Below, in pieces: positions 9,108-17,728 of a stretch of DNA of 34,121 nt. Below the pieces are notes generated by a model. It saw only the letters and a list, made by a program, of their open reading frames with translations, was not told the DNA's origin and ran no database searches. Each line of letters starts with the position of its first letter. Position 1 is the first letter of the stretch. Both the position numbers and the translations under genes were made by a program. Source of the stretch: CAZXCQ01 sp964639275 (GTDB taxonomy: Bacteria > Desulfobacterota > DSM-4660 > Desulfatiglandales > Desulfatiglandaceae); the NCBI GenBank assembly GCA_964639275.1, contig CAZXCQ010000026.1:1-34121 (forward strand). The letters are read 5' to 3'.

Positions 9108-9213
9108 TTTAGCTTTTTTCAAAATCGGAGTTTAGACAGGGGAATGACGGGCGAGTCCTACACCCGAAAAACGGAATCCCCATTGCCCGGCTTTCAAACG
9201 GCTAAAGTGTTAC
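9101..9213 (+). repeat. Dispersed hairpin repeat, copy B (full length, subtype 2)
   Basis: The 113-bp copy starts GTATCATTTTAGC and ends GCTAAAGTGTTAC. It shares both ends with copy A, but its centre holds an extra block at 9147-9180 (ACGGGCGAG ... CCCGAAAAACGG) that is also present in the copy at 2832. Its left end contains the probable start codon of the DUF72 gene. Confidence 0.85.
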
Positions 9214-9371
9214 GGTGTCTCTCTCTTTCATAGGCGTTCAATGGTTAAATATTAGAAACCATAATAAAAACCGGGCTGAAGTCAAGAAAAATCGCGTTTT
9301 CAGAACCGCCTGCTCAAGGCCCTGCGACTTACCAAGGGATGGATGAAATATGGCCCGGGTGCAGGGAGTGC

Positions 9372-9400
9372 TTGACGTTTTTGATTCCCTGGAATATCAG
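9372..9400 (+). promoter_or_regulatory. Candidate sigma-70 promoter for the CoA ligase-thiolase operon
   Basis: TTGACG at 9372-9377 and TATCAG at 9395-9400 are separated by 17 bases. They lie about 90 bases upstream of the acyl-CoA ligase start in an otherwise empty 270-base gap. Five of six and four of six consensus positions match. Confidence 0.45.
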
Positions 9401-9487
9401 AAGGGTATATATGGATCAGCCAGGTCGGATGCCCCGGGTGTTTTGCATGAGGCAACGGGGTGAGGTGCTAAGATAGGGAGGCCTATT

Positions 9488-11071
9488 ATGAAACTCAATT
9501 TTGACCTTGGGCAGGATTTGACCGGTCAACTGATTTTGCGATCCGGATATCTGACTGTCGGGGATGCACTGAGAAATAACGCCCGGGTTATTCCTGATAG
9601 GATTGCCGTCCAGTATGAGGGGGGAGAGCTGTCTTTTTCCCGGCTCAACACCCGTGTCAACCGCCTGGCAAATGCCATGACCGCGATGGGTATCGGCAGG
9701 GGAGACCGGGTGGCCGTGCTGGCAGAAAACAGAGTGGAGTATTGCGAGGTGGTTTATGCAGCCGCCAAGCTGGGGGCCATAGTGCCCTGTTTGAACTGGC
9801 GTCTCTCAGCCGACGAACTAAGGTATTGTATTGAGCTTACGACCCCGGAGACAATGGTTGTTTCATCTCTTTATCGAGATCTGTTTGAGGAAATCAGGCA
9901 TGAACTCGGATTTCTTAAGACCATTGTCTTGCTGGATGAATCCCCGGAGACCGAGGGCGAGATCGCTTATCCGTCCCTCATCCAAGACGGCCATGATGTG
10001 GAACCCCTGGCCGAGGTAACCTCCGAAGACGCGCTGACTATCATATATACCAGTGGCACCACCGGTTATCCAAAAGGCGCCATCATTTCCCATCGCGCCA
10101 TATTTGGCAGGGCCTGGGTCTGGGTCCGCGATCTGGGACTTTGCCAGAGAGACACCTTTCTTGGCTGGCCCCCCATGTTCCACATGGCATCGATGGACCA
10201 GATGCTCGTCAACGGGATAATCGGGGCAAAATTTATTCCGGTGCCGGGTTTTGACCCGGAAAGACTGGTCCATTATCTGTGCAAAGAAGAAGTGGGGTGG
10301 TTTGTCACGATGCCGGGGACTCACGATCCTTTGATCGAAATTCTTCGCAGTTCAAACCAAAAACCCGTGGGAACACGTTTTGTCGGGGCCATGGCCGATC
10401 TTGTTCCCCCGCAGACAATCGCTGAGATCACCCGTCTGGTCAATTGCCCTTTTCTAAATTCATTTGGCTCTACCGAAACCGGCCTGCCGCCTGCCACCAA
10501 CTCCACATTTGCCATCGGAGAGGTGCCGGCCAACTTCTCAAAAAAGATCAACACCACATGCGAGATCAGGCTGGTTGACATAGAGGACAGAGAGGTTCCG
10601 CTTGGTGAGCCCGGAGAACTGGCGATCCGTGGTCCCTCGGTCTGCAGCGGATACTGGAACAACGAGGAGACCAACCGGGAAGATTTCCGTGGCGGATGGT
10701 TTCACATGGGGGATGTCTTTGTGATGAATCCTGACGGAACCATCGACTTTGTAGATCGGAGAAAGTATTTGATCAAGAGCGGGGGAGAGAACATATATCC
10801 CGCGGAGATTGAGCGCGTATTGATGAGCCATGAGGCAGTGGAGGAGGCGGTTGTGGTGCGGGCTACCGACCCCAAGTGGGGAGAGGTGCCCAAGGCCTAT
10901 ATTTCCGCCACCAGGACGGTGGATGTCGAGGAACTGCTTCAGCTCTGTAAGAAAAATCTTGCTGGTTACAAAAAACCCCGCTTGTTCCAGTTTGTGGCGG
11001 TTGAAAGATTTCCCCGGAGTACCACCGGGAAGATATTGCGCCACGAAGTAGAAAAGTGGCATAAGGGTTAA
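9488..11071 (+). CDS. AMP-dependent acyl-CoA ligase/synthetase
   Basis: A 527-residue member of the long/medium-chain acyl-CoA synthetase family. It would adenylate a carboxylic acid and transfer it to CoA, the entry step of the pathway encoded by the four-gene cluster. The P-loop-like motif YTSGTTGYPKGA is at residues 187-198. Further motifs are FNSFGSTETGLP, the GELAIRGPSVCSGYW and GWFHMGDV stretch, the hinge region DRRKYLIKSGGENIYPAEIE, and the C-terminal catalytic lysine motif RSTTGKILRHEV. The length is normal. The start is the ATG at 9488 behind GGGAGG. The thiolase-like gene follows 24 bases downstream. The substrate is unknown. Confidence 0.9.
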   Translation: MKLNFDLGQDLTGQLILRSGYLTVGDALRNNARVIPDRIAVQYEGGELSFSRLNTRVNRLANAMTAMGIGRGDRVAVLAENRVEYCEVVYAAAKLGAIVPCLNWRLSADELRYCIELTTPETMVVSSLYRDLFEEIRHELGFLKTIVLLDESPETEGEIAYPSLIQDGHDVEPLAEVTSEDALTIIYTSGTTGYPKGAIISHRAIFGRAWVWVRDLGLCQRDTFLGWPPMFHMASMDQMLVNGIIGAKFIPVPGFDPERLVHYLCKEEVGWFVTMPGTHDPLIEILRSSNQKPVGTRFVGAMADLVPPQTIAEITRLVNCPFLNSFGSTETGLPPATNSTFAIGEVPANFSKKINTTCEIRLVDIEDREVPLGEPGELAIRGPSVCSGYWNNEETNREDFRGGWFHMGDVFVMNPDGTIDFVDRRKYLIKSGGENIYPAEIERVLMSHEAVEEAVVVRATDPKWGEVPKAYISATRTVDVEELLQLCKKNLAGYKKPRLFQFVAVERFPRSTTGKILRHEVEKWHKG

Positions 11072-11095
11072 CAATCAAACAGGAGGGAGACAGTT

Positions 11096-12292
11096 ATGTC
11101 AAAACGAGTTGGCATTGTGGGTGCGGGTGTCACGCCCTTTAAGGGGACGTGGCGTGAAAAGACCTATTATGAGCTTGCCCAAATGGCCACCCGGGAGGCG
11201 GTGAAAGACGCCAAGATAGCCATCCAGGATGTGGATGCGGCCTTCTACGGGATCTACAACGATATCTTTGAGAGGACCGCCATTCCGGAGCATGCCATCC
11301 ACGGGCTTCTGGGTATGCAAAACAAGTTTGGGATTCGCATTACTACTGGCGGGGCAACAGGGGCCTACACCATGTCTGCGGCCCACGCCTATCTGGCAGC
11401 TGGACGGTTTAAGACGGCCCTGGTCCTGGGGGTGGAAAAGGCCACTGACTGCTTTGATTTCTCATCCATGTCCGCCACCCCCGAGGTCATCAAATCGATC
11501 GGATGGTCGGGGGACAGCTTTTTTGAACAGCCCATCGGCTGGACCGCATCGGACAGTTATGCGGAAGTGGTTCTGGCCTACATGGATGAGCACCCGGGGG
11601 ATCTGAAACCGGAGATTACCGCCCAGATCTCGGCGCTCCTGAGCCAGCAGGTCAAAGACAACAGGTACGCCCAGAGACAGTTTGATCAGGTGACACCCGA
11701 GGAGGTCATCAACTCGAGGATGGTGGCATATCCCTTTAAGGAGCTTGAAATCTGTGTCTATACCGAGGGTGCCGCCGCCATGATCATGGCTGAAGAGGAA
11801 ACCGCCAGGGCCATCTCCAAAGAGAGCGGGAGCCCGGTGGTGTGGATCACGGGTGTAGGGGAATCAAACGAGCACTCCTTTGCCGGAAAGAATCAGAAGG
11901 TTATGAGCCGTATCATGTCTGATCATTATGCCTCTCATCGTGCCTATGAGATGGCCGGGATCGCGGATCCCACAAAATCGATTGATATCGTTGAGCTCCA
12001 CGATGCCTTTGTCCATCAGCTGGAGATCAGCATGGCCGAGTTCGGTCTGGTCCCCCTGGGAAAGGCCGATTTGCTGATTGAAGACGGGCTGATGACATCC
12101 GGGGGCAAATACCTTGTGAATCCCTGTGGCGGGTTGATCTATTGCGGCCATGCGGTCGGGGCCAGCAACATCATGTCGGCCTGGTCGGCCCGAAACGAGT
12201 TGATCAAGAGAAATCTTAAAACAGCACTGGTGCATGGCACGGGCAGCACTGTCGCACAGTATACCGCCTGCATGGTGTTTGAACATGAATAG
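11096..12292 (+). CDS. Thiolase-superfamily protein (SCP-x/archaeal acetyl-CoA acetyltransferase type) lacking the usual nucleophilic cysteine
   Basis: A 398-residue protein with the two-half thiolase layout: MSKRVGIVGAGVTPF, LGVEKATDCFDF, IVELHDAFVHQLEI (with the HDAF histidine) and the NPCGGLIYCGH active-site loop followed by AVGAS. Thiolases of this branch have a nucleophile in a CATG or CASG context. Here the aligned stretch is TTGGATGA (residues 83-90), with Gly86 where Cys is expected. It begins with a strong AGGAGG and lies directly before a DUF35 gene, the arrangement known for archaeal thiolase/HMG-CoA synthase/DUF35 complexes and for BbsB/BbsA of anaerobic toluene degradation. It probably forms a complex with the next protein. 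Whether it cleaves a beta-ketoacyl-CoA or does something else is open. Confidence 0.82.
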   Translation: MSKRVGIVGAGVTPFKGTWREKTYYELAQMATREAVKDAKIAIQDVDAAFYGIYNDIFERTAIPEHAIHGLLGMQNKFGIRITTGGATGAYTMSAAHAYLAAGRFKTALVLGVEKATDCFDFSSMSATPEVIKSIGWSGDSFFEQPIGWTASDSYAEVVLAYMDEHPGDLKPEITAQISALLSQQVKDNRYAQRQFDQVTPEEVINSRMVAYPFKELEICVYTEGAAAMIMAEEETARAISKESGSPVVWITGVGESNEHSFAGKNQKVMSRIMSDHYASHRAYEMAGIADPTKSIDIVELHDAFVHQLEISMAEFGLVPLGKADLLIEDGLMTSGGKYLVNPCGGLIYCGHAVGASNIMSAWSARNELIKRNLKTALVHGTGSTVAQYTACMVFEHE

Positions 12293-12310
12293 ATGGAAGG
12301 AGGCCAAGAC

Positions 12311-13309
12311 ATGATCGACACACAGAAAGAAAAAGTGATCCCCGAAAAATATATACCCGACGTGGGTTCATTCGTGGAAACAATAGACGGCAAAGACTAC
12401 CTGATCACCAACGATGCCATGTATACATTCTACCGAAGAACCAAGGGAGAGCTCTCGCCCTTTTTCCTGGCATTAAGAGACGAGAAAAGGCTTTTGGGGT
12501 GCCAGTGCACCGGGTGCGGGATTGTAAGGGTCCCGCCCTTTCTGACCCACTGTCCGGATTGCAACTTCGCCCCCGCCGAACCGATTGAGGTGGACCAGGT
12601 GGGTGTTATGAACAGTACCCCGCCCATCACCTATTTTGCCACCTCTCTCTTTCAGCACATGGCCCCCTACGGCAGGGGCCGCGTGATCTTTAAGGGGGCC
12701 GATACGGCCATGAGTGTCAACCTCTATACCACCACCGGGATTCTTGTGCCCGGGATCATCAAGAAGGGGACCGAGGTAAAGCTTGTCTTTCGAGACAAAC
12801 GGATCGGAGAGATGACAGACGTTTTTTGCATCCCCACGGCAGAGCTTCAAAAGGAACAGATCGAGAAAAAGGGCCTCCAGGAATCTGAGATCAACTGGGA
12901 ATCCCCTGTTGAGCCGGTGCTCCCGCCGGCCGATGAGGCGGCCATGCCAGTTTACAACGCCGCGCTCAAGGAGATGAAATCCATCATTGAAGAGATGAAC
13001 ACCAATGACCGTGCCCGGAAGGATATCGCAGGGTGGAAACGCCTTATCCTGGTCAAGACCAGGGGCGGGCAATTTTCCATTGCAATCGATGACGGGGATA
13101 TCAGGCTGGAAGAAAAGGCCCTCCCCTCCCCCGACTTTCTTATGGTGTGTCAAGACCCCGGGACCCTCCTGGATGGTCTGGCCTACAGGGGGGCAATCAC
13201 CGATTCGGTCATTAACAAAAAGCTCTGGATCAGCAAAAACATGGAATTCAACACGATCTTCAAATTGGACAGGATGGCCCGTTCGGTTGCCAGATCAAAA
13301 AAGTTATGA
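12311..13309 (+). CDS. DUF35 zinc-ribbon/OB-fold protein fused to an SCP2 sterol-carrier domain
   Basis: A 332-residue two-part protein. Residues around 45-80 form a rubredoxin-like zinc ribbon (CQCTGCGIVRVPPFLTHC, then PDC), followed by an OB-fold, the usual DUF35 layout. A charged linker (about residues 185-235) leads to a C-terminal SCP2-like domain with RLILVKTRGGQFSIAIDDGD and FLMVCQDPGTLLDGLA. DUF35 partners bridge CoA substrates to thiolases, and SCP2 domains bind lipids or acyl-CoA. The fusion suggests substrate delivery to the thiolase homologue encoded 18 bases upstream (inference). The start is the ATG at 12311, behind AAGGAGG; an ATG at 12293 would place the ribosome site inside the gene. 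The family relation to BbsA is by domain only. Confidence 0.85.
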   Translation: MIDTQKEKVIPEKYIPDVGSFVETIDGKDYLITNDAMYTFYRRTKGELSPFFLALRDEKRLLGCQCTGCGIVRVPPFLTHCPDCNFAPAEPIEVDQVGVMNSTPPITYFATSLFQHMAPYGRGRVIFKGADTAMSVNLYTTTGILVPGIIKKGTEVKLVFRDKRIGEMTDVFCIPTAELQKEQIEKKGLQESEINWESPVEPVLPPADEAAMPVYNAALKEMKSIIEEMNTNDRARKDIAGWKRLILVKTRGGQFSIAIDDGDIRLEEKALPSPDFLMVCQDPGTLLDGLAYRGAITDSVINKKLWISKNMEFNTIFKLDRMARSVARSKKL

Positions 13310-13347
13310 TCGGACCTGACACACAGGAAGGGATAAGGAGGAAATAA

Positions 13348-14292
13348 GTGGAATTTAAAAATCTTGCCTGCGTCGGCGCAGGCCTTATCGGTCAGGGGTG
13401 GGCCACCTTGTTTTCTGCCAGGGGCCATGAGGTCATGGTTCAGGACCTGACCGAGGCCGGCCTTGAGAAGGCGGTTGCGGGGATAAGGTCAAACCTGATG
13501 TTCTTTGAGACCCATAACCTCCTGAGACAGGGTGAAGCCGAAGCGGCCCTCAAGAGGATCAAGACCACGACGCATATTGAAGAGGCGGTCGGTCATGCCG
13601 ACTATGTCCAGGAATCTGTCCCGGACGATTATGCTGTCAAGAAACAGGTGTTCAAAGAAATGGACGCCCGGGCCCCTGCTCATGCAATCCTGGCCAGCAG
13701 CGCGTCGGGGTTGGTCATGACGGAGATCCAGAAGGTGACGACAAGGCCGGGCCGCTGTGTCCTGGTACACCCCATACTGCCGGCCCAGCTCATACCGGTT
13801 GTTGAGATCGTCGGTGGAGAAAAGACCGCCCCCGAGACGGTTGAGGCCGCCCGGAGATTTATGCAGCAACTCGGAAAGACCCCGGTGGTGCTCAAACGGG
13901 AAGTCCCGGGCTACATCGTGAACCGGTTGCAGGCAGCGCTTTTGCGAGAGGCAATCGATTTGGTGGACAAGGGAGTCGCTACCGCAGAAGACGTGGATAA
14001 GGCCTTTTGTATGGGGATCGGCCTCAGAGATCCGCTCATCGGCCCATTCTTGCGGATGCATCTGGCGGGAAACGGGGTTGAACGCTTTATCGAAAATTAT
14101 TCTCAATCCTACCATTATCGGTGGGAGAGTATGGAAACCTGGACCACCATCCCCTCTTCAGCAAAAAACAGGGTGGTGGAAAGCGCAAACGAGATGGCAG
14201 TTGTCCGGACAAAGACCATCGAGGACATCAAGGGCTGGAGAGACGAAATGCTGGTAAAACTGACCAAACTCGTCCACAAAGACCGGCAGTGA
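13348..14292 (+). CDS. 3-hydroxyacyl-CoA dehydrogenase family protein (NAD-dependent)
   Basis: A 314-residue oxidoreductase. The Rossmann motif GAGLIGQGWA is at residues 10-19, followed by an acidic residue (VQD) that favours NAD. The catalytic region reads VHPILPAQLIPVVEIVGG, with the histidine in the place of HFFNP in standard enzymes. The C-terminal dimerisation domain carries PGYIVNRLQAALLREAIDLVDKGVA. The branch resembles short 3-hydroxybutyryl-CoA/L-gulonate dehydrogenases. The start is a GTG behind AAGGAGG. It is the last gene of the four-gene cluster and would oxidise a 3-hydroxyacyl-CoA to the ketoacyl-CoA used by the thiolase (inference). It converges with trpA after a 19-base gap. 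Confidence 0.87.
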   Translation: MEFKNLACVGAGLIGQGWATLFSARGHEVMVQDLTEAGLEKAVAGIRSNLMFFETHNLLRQGEAEAALKRIKTTTHIEEAVGHADYVQESVPDDYAVKKQVFKEMDARAPAHAILASSASGLVMTEIQKVTTRPGRCVLVHPILPAQLIPVVEIVGGEKTAPETVEAARRFMQQLGKTPVVLKREVPGYIVNRLQAALLREAIDLVDKGVATAEDVDKAFCMGIGLRDPLIGPFLRMHLAGNGVERFIENYSQSYHYRWESMETWTTIPSSAKNRVVESANEMAVVRTKTIEDIKGWRDEMLVKLTKLVHKDRQ

Positions 14293-14311
14293 GATCGCTC
14301 TGTCGTTTTGT

Positions 14312-15079
14312 CTATCCCCGGCAGAGGCTCCGGATAAAATCGCCGACAGAGTCGATGCCCCTTTCTTCCACTATCTCGATCGTTCGGGACCCGATGACGG
14401 CGATGTCTGCCTTGGCCTTTATAAAATCGATATCCTTCCTTTCCCTGATGCCAAAACCCAGGGCAAGGGGCAGGGGGGAGGCCTTGCGGCATCTCCCGAG
14501 GTATGAAACCAGTTCCCAGGAAAGACTTGTGTGGGCCCCGGTGACACCCCTGCGGGCCACACAGTAGATAAAGCCGCGGGCAAAGGAGGCAATCAGCTTC
14601 ATACGGCTCTCCGATGTCGTCGGTGAAAAGATCAGAATCGGGGAAAGGTCGTGTTTCTGGACGGCCTTGAGGTACTCCCGGCCCTCCTCAGGGGGCAGAT
14701 CAGGGATGATACTGCCTTTTAGACCGTTTTCCGACATGGTGGCAACAAACTGCTCGACGCCATACCTGAAAAGGATGTTGTAGTAGCTCATGATGAGAAA
14801 GGGGATATCAAAGGACCGCGTGACTTCACGGGTGATGTCAAGACACCGCCTGACCGTTGCCCCATTTGCCAGGGCCTTTTGATTGGCGCGGACGATCACC
14901 GGGCCGTCGGCAACCGGCTCTGAAAAGGGGATTTGCAGCTCCATCAGGTCAACACCCGCATCGACCATCGCCTCGATGATCCCCAATGAGTCTCTAAAAG
15001 AGGGATACCCCAGGACAATATGGGTCATCAGCAGGATGTCCTTATTCTTGAGCCGGGCTCGCAGGTATGACTCAAGCAC
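14312..15079 (-). CDS. trpA: Tryptophan synthase alpha subunit
   Basis: A 255-residue TIM-barrel subunit that cleaves indole-3-glycerol phosphate to indole and glyceraldehyde 3-phosphate and channels indole to TrpB. The catalytic Glu and Asp are in LMELQIPFSEPVADGPVI, and the phosphate-binding part is in LALGFGIRERKDI. GTTGAH in most enzymes reads GVTGAHTS here. The start is a GTG at 15079 that overlaps the last codons of trpB (GTGCTTGA), suggesting translational coupling. An ATG at 15136 lies well inside trpB and is rejected. It is the last gene of the trp operon and is slightly shorter than the usual 265-270 residues. Confidence 0.95.
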   Translation of the reverse strand: MLESYLRARLKNKDILLMTHIVLGYPSFRDSLGIIEAMVDAGVDLMELQIPFSEPVADGPVIVRANQKALANGATVRRCLDITREVTRSFDIPFLIMSYYNILFRYGVEQFVATMSENGLKGSIIPDLPPEEGREYLKAVQKHDLSPILIFSPTTSESRMKLIASFARGFIYCVARRGVTGAHTSLSWELVSYLGRCRKASPLPLALGFGIRERKDIDFIKAKADIAVIGSRTIEIVEERGIDSVGDFIRSLCRG

Positions 15080-16298
15080 GATATTCCTCTGCCTTTTTTT
15101 GAATATATTCTCGCCATTCCGGGTCGGCAAATGCATCGGCTATGGTAAAGATATCCTTATCACCCCTCCCCGACTGATTGATCAGGACGACCCTGTCACC
15201 CGCGAGATCCGAGACCTCTTTGTATGCCTGGGCAAAGGCATGGGCTGACTCCAGCGCGGGTACCAGACCCTCTTTCTGGAGGGTGAGCGATACGGCATCC
15301 AGCACCTCGCTGTCAGTGGCCGCCTCAAACCGGACGCGGCCTTGTTTCCGGAGCGAGGCAAGGATCGGGGAGACACCCACATAGTCCAATCCCGCGGCCA
15401 CGCTATGGGTCTCTTTCATCTGCCCGTCCCTGTCCTGCAAAAAATATGACTTGTAGCCATGGGCCACCCCCATGCTCCCCTCATTGGAGGCAAGGCGTGC
15501 GGCATGGTGGCCGGTCTCCAACCCCTTCCCCCCTGCCTCGACCCCGACGAGTTCCACCGGATCATCCAGAAAGCCACTAAAGACCCCGATGGCATTGGAC
15601 CCACCCCCTACACAGGCATAGATGCGGCTGGGGAGTTTTCCTTCCCTCTCCAGCATCTGGCGGCGGGCCTCCCTGCCGATAATCGATTGAAAATAGGAGA
15701 CCATCTCCGGATAAGGGTGCGGACCGCATGCCGTGCCCAGGACATAGTGGGTATCATCCATATGGGTTATCCAATCGCGAAAGGCCGCGTTGATGGCATC
15801 CTTTAGCATCCGGGTCCCGTCTCTTACCGGGACGACCTCGGCGCCCAGACGCTCCATCCAGAACACATTGGGCCTCTGCCGGGCAATATCGATCTCCCCC
15901 ATATAGATGGTACAGGCAAGCCCGAATTTGGCGGCCATGGTGGCGGTGGCAACACCGTGCTGCCCGGCACCGGTCTCTGCAATGACACGGGACTTCCCCA
16001 TCCGTTTTACCAGGAGCCCCTGCCCCATGACATTGTTTGCCTTGTGCGCCCCGGTATGGTTCAGGTCTTCCCTCTTGATATAGATGCGCGCCCCCCCAAA
16101 GTGCCGGGTGAGATTTTCGGCAAAGGTAATGGGTGTGGGACGGCAGGAATAGGTAGACATAACATCCACATATTCCTCCCAGAAGGCGGGATCATCCCTG
16201 GCACTTTGAAACGCCCTGACAAGTTCGTCAAAGGTCGCAACGAGGATCTCGGGCAAAAAGGCCCCGCCGAATTCTCCATAGTAACCCGGGTCAGTCAT
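15072..16298 (-). CDS. trpB: Tryptophan synthase beta subunit
   Basis: A 408-residue PLP enzyme that joins indole and serine to form L-tryptophan. The PLP lysine lies in HTGAHKANNVMGQG, with KSRVIAETGAGQHGVA and the phosphate loop CVGGGSNAIG. The C-terminal LINQSGRGDKD is typical of TrpB1. The sequence starts MTDPGYYGEFGGAFLPE, a classical N-terminus. Its start overlaps the end of trpF by eight bases and its end overlaps trpA, so the three are translationally linked. Confidence 0.97.
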   Translation of the reverse strand: MTDPGYYGEFGGAFLPEILVATFDELVRAFQSARDDPAFWEEYVDVMSTYSCRPTPITFAENLTRHFGGARIYIKREDLNHTGAHKANNVMGQGLLVKRMGKSRVIAETGAGQHGVATATMAAKFGLACTIYMGEIDIARQRPNVFWMERLGAEVVPVRDGTRMLKDAINAAFRDWITHMDDTHYVLGTACGPHPYPEMVSYFQSIIGREARRQMLEREGKLPSRIYACVGGGSNAIGVFSGFLDDPVELVGVEAGGKGLETGHHAARLASNEGSMGVAHGYKSYFLQDRDGQMKETHSVAAGLDYVGVSPILASLRKQGRVRFEAATDSEVLDAVSLTLQKEGLVPALESAHAFAQAYKEVSDLAGDRVVLINQSGRGDKDIFTIADAFADPEWREYIQKKAEEYRA

Positions 16299-16932
16299 CC
16301 GTGACTCCTGTGGTATTGATCCTGTGGATACCCGCCATCAGCTGTTTCATGAGTGCCGGGTCCTTTTTCCCGGGCTGTGCTTCAATGCCGCTATTGAGAT
16401 CAACGGCAAACGGCCGGACCGTTGAGATCGCCTCCTCCACATTAGAGGGCCCTAGCCCCCCCGAGAGGATGACCGGCACCCCCCATTCTTTTCCCTTGAG
16501 TGCGAGGGACCAGTCAAAGCTCTTGCCCGTCCCCCCCTTTTTTCTCTCGGAGTGGGTATCAAACAAAAACGCCCTGACCCGGTCCCGGTAGGATGGTAGG
16601 GGCGACAGGCTGGATGCGTCCTTGAGACGAAAGGCCTTTATGACACAGGGCATCAATTCGCGACAGAGATCCGGGGGTTCATCTCCGTGGAGTTGGACGA
16701 GATCAAGACCACAGAAATCGATGATGCGGCGGATGGTCCCCGGGTCTTCATCCACAAAGACACCCACCGTCTGTATCAGAGGGGGAAGGCCGTCTACAAG
16801 ATCACGCACATCTTCGGGGGTCACCCGTCTGGGACTTGGCGCAAAGACGAACCCGATTGCGTCTGCCCCCAGTTTAACGGCCATCAGGGCGTCTGAACGA
16901 TTGGTTATCCCGCAGATCTTGACCCTCACCAT
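16291..16932 (-). CDS. trpF: Phosphoribosylanthranilate isomerase
   Basis: A 213-residue beta/alpha barrel that performs the Amadori rearrangement of phosphoribosylanthranilate. The catalytic cysteine is in VKICGITN, and the catalytic aspartate is probably in FLFDTHSE. GFVFAPSPRRV, VQLHGDE, VILSGGLGPSNV and VDLNSGIE complete the family pattern. The start lies inside the 3' end of trpC (59 bases of overlap). The encoded protein is separate from TrpC, unlike the enterobacterial fusion. Confidence 0.95.
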   Translation of the reverse strand: MVRVKICGITNRSDALMAVKLGADAIGFVFAPSPRRVTPEDVRDLVDGLPPLIQTVGVFVDEDPGTIRRIIDFCGLDLVQLHGDEPPDLCRELMPCVIKAFRLKDASSLSPLPSYRDRVRAFLFDTHSERKKGGTGKSFDWSLALKGKEWGVPVILSGGLGPSNVEEAISTVRPFAVDLNSGIEAQPGKKDPALMKQLMAGIHRINTTGVTDD

Positions 16933-17728
16933 CTTCTATCCTTCCGGCCCGGACCAGTTCCCGTATCTTTTCCTCCATATCATCGCTTTTCATGATCGAG
17001 GTCCCCACCAGGGCGGCCGCAACACCGCTCTTTTTTAGTAACGCGATATCCTGCCCATTCCTGATGCCACTTTCGCTCACAACGATATCTCTATCCGGTA
17101 CCAGGGGTGCCAGCGCGATGGTCGTAGCGATGTCGACCTCAAAGGTATCCAGATCCCGGTTATTGATGCCGATGATCTCAGCACCACACTCAATCGCCCT
17201 CTCCAGCTCTTCCCTATTATGGATCTCCGTCAATGCGGCCAGCCCCAGCCCCTGAGAGATGTCGATCAATTCCTTTAGCTGTTTACGCGACAGGATATGG
17301 GCGATCAGCAAAATGGCGTCTGCCCCGCAGACATAGGATTCTATCACCTGGATCTCATCGATAATAAAGTCCTTCCGCAATACGGGCAGCGAAACCCCCG
17401 CCTTGAGACGGTAGACATGATCCAGGTTTCCCCCAAAGAATTTCTCATCGGTCAGAACGGAAATTGCCGATGCCCCGCCCTGCTCATAGACCCGACCGAA
17501 TGGGAGGGGATCTCCCTCTTCGCGGATCCGACCGGCAGACGGGGAGGCAAACTTTATCTCGGCGATCAGGTTGACCCCCTTCGATCGGGAAATCGCACAC
17601 CCAAAATCCCGGACAGGGAACAGGTCCATATCCCTGTCAGCCGGGAGCCCCTTTTTTTTTAGTCTATCGACTTCCTCTTGTTTCTCGGCCAGGATCTTGG
17701 TCAAGAAAGAATTAAATGGAGATCTCAC
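16874..17728 (-). CDS. trpC: Indole-3-glycerol phosphate synthase
   Basis: A 284-residue enzyme that closes the indole ring. Conserved blocks are LIAEIKFASPSAG, SVLTDEKFFGG, VLRKDFIIDEIQV, LTEIHNREELE, IGINNRDLDTFEVD and VVSESGI, which carry the catalytic lysines and glutamates. The canonical EIKxxSPS motif has F where K or R is common (KFASPS). The start overlaps trpD by four bases. The C-terminal tail (about residues 265-284), overlapping trpF, is variable. Confidence 0.96.
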   Translation of the reverse strand: MRSPFNSFLTKILAEKQEEVDRLKKKGLPADRDMDLFPVRDFGCAISRSKGVNLIAEIKFASPSAGRIREEGDPLPFGRVYEQGGASAISVLTDEKFFGGNLDHVYRLKAGVSLPVLRKDFIIDEIQVIESYVCGADAILLIAHILSRKQLKELIDISQGLGLAALTEIHNREELERAIECGAEIIGINNRDLDTFEVDIATTIALAPLVPDRDIVVSESGIRNGQDIALLKKSGVAAALVGTSIMKSDDMEEKIRELVRAGRIEDGEGQDLRDNQSFRRPDGR

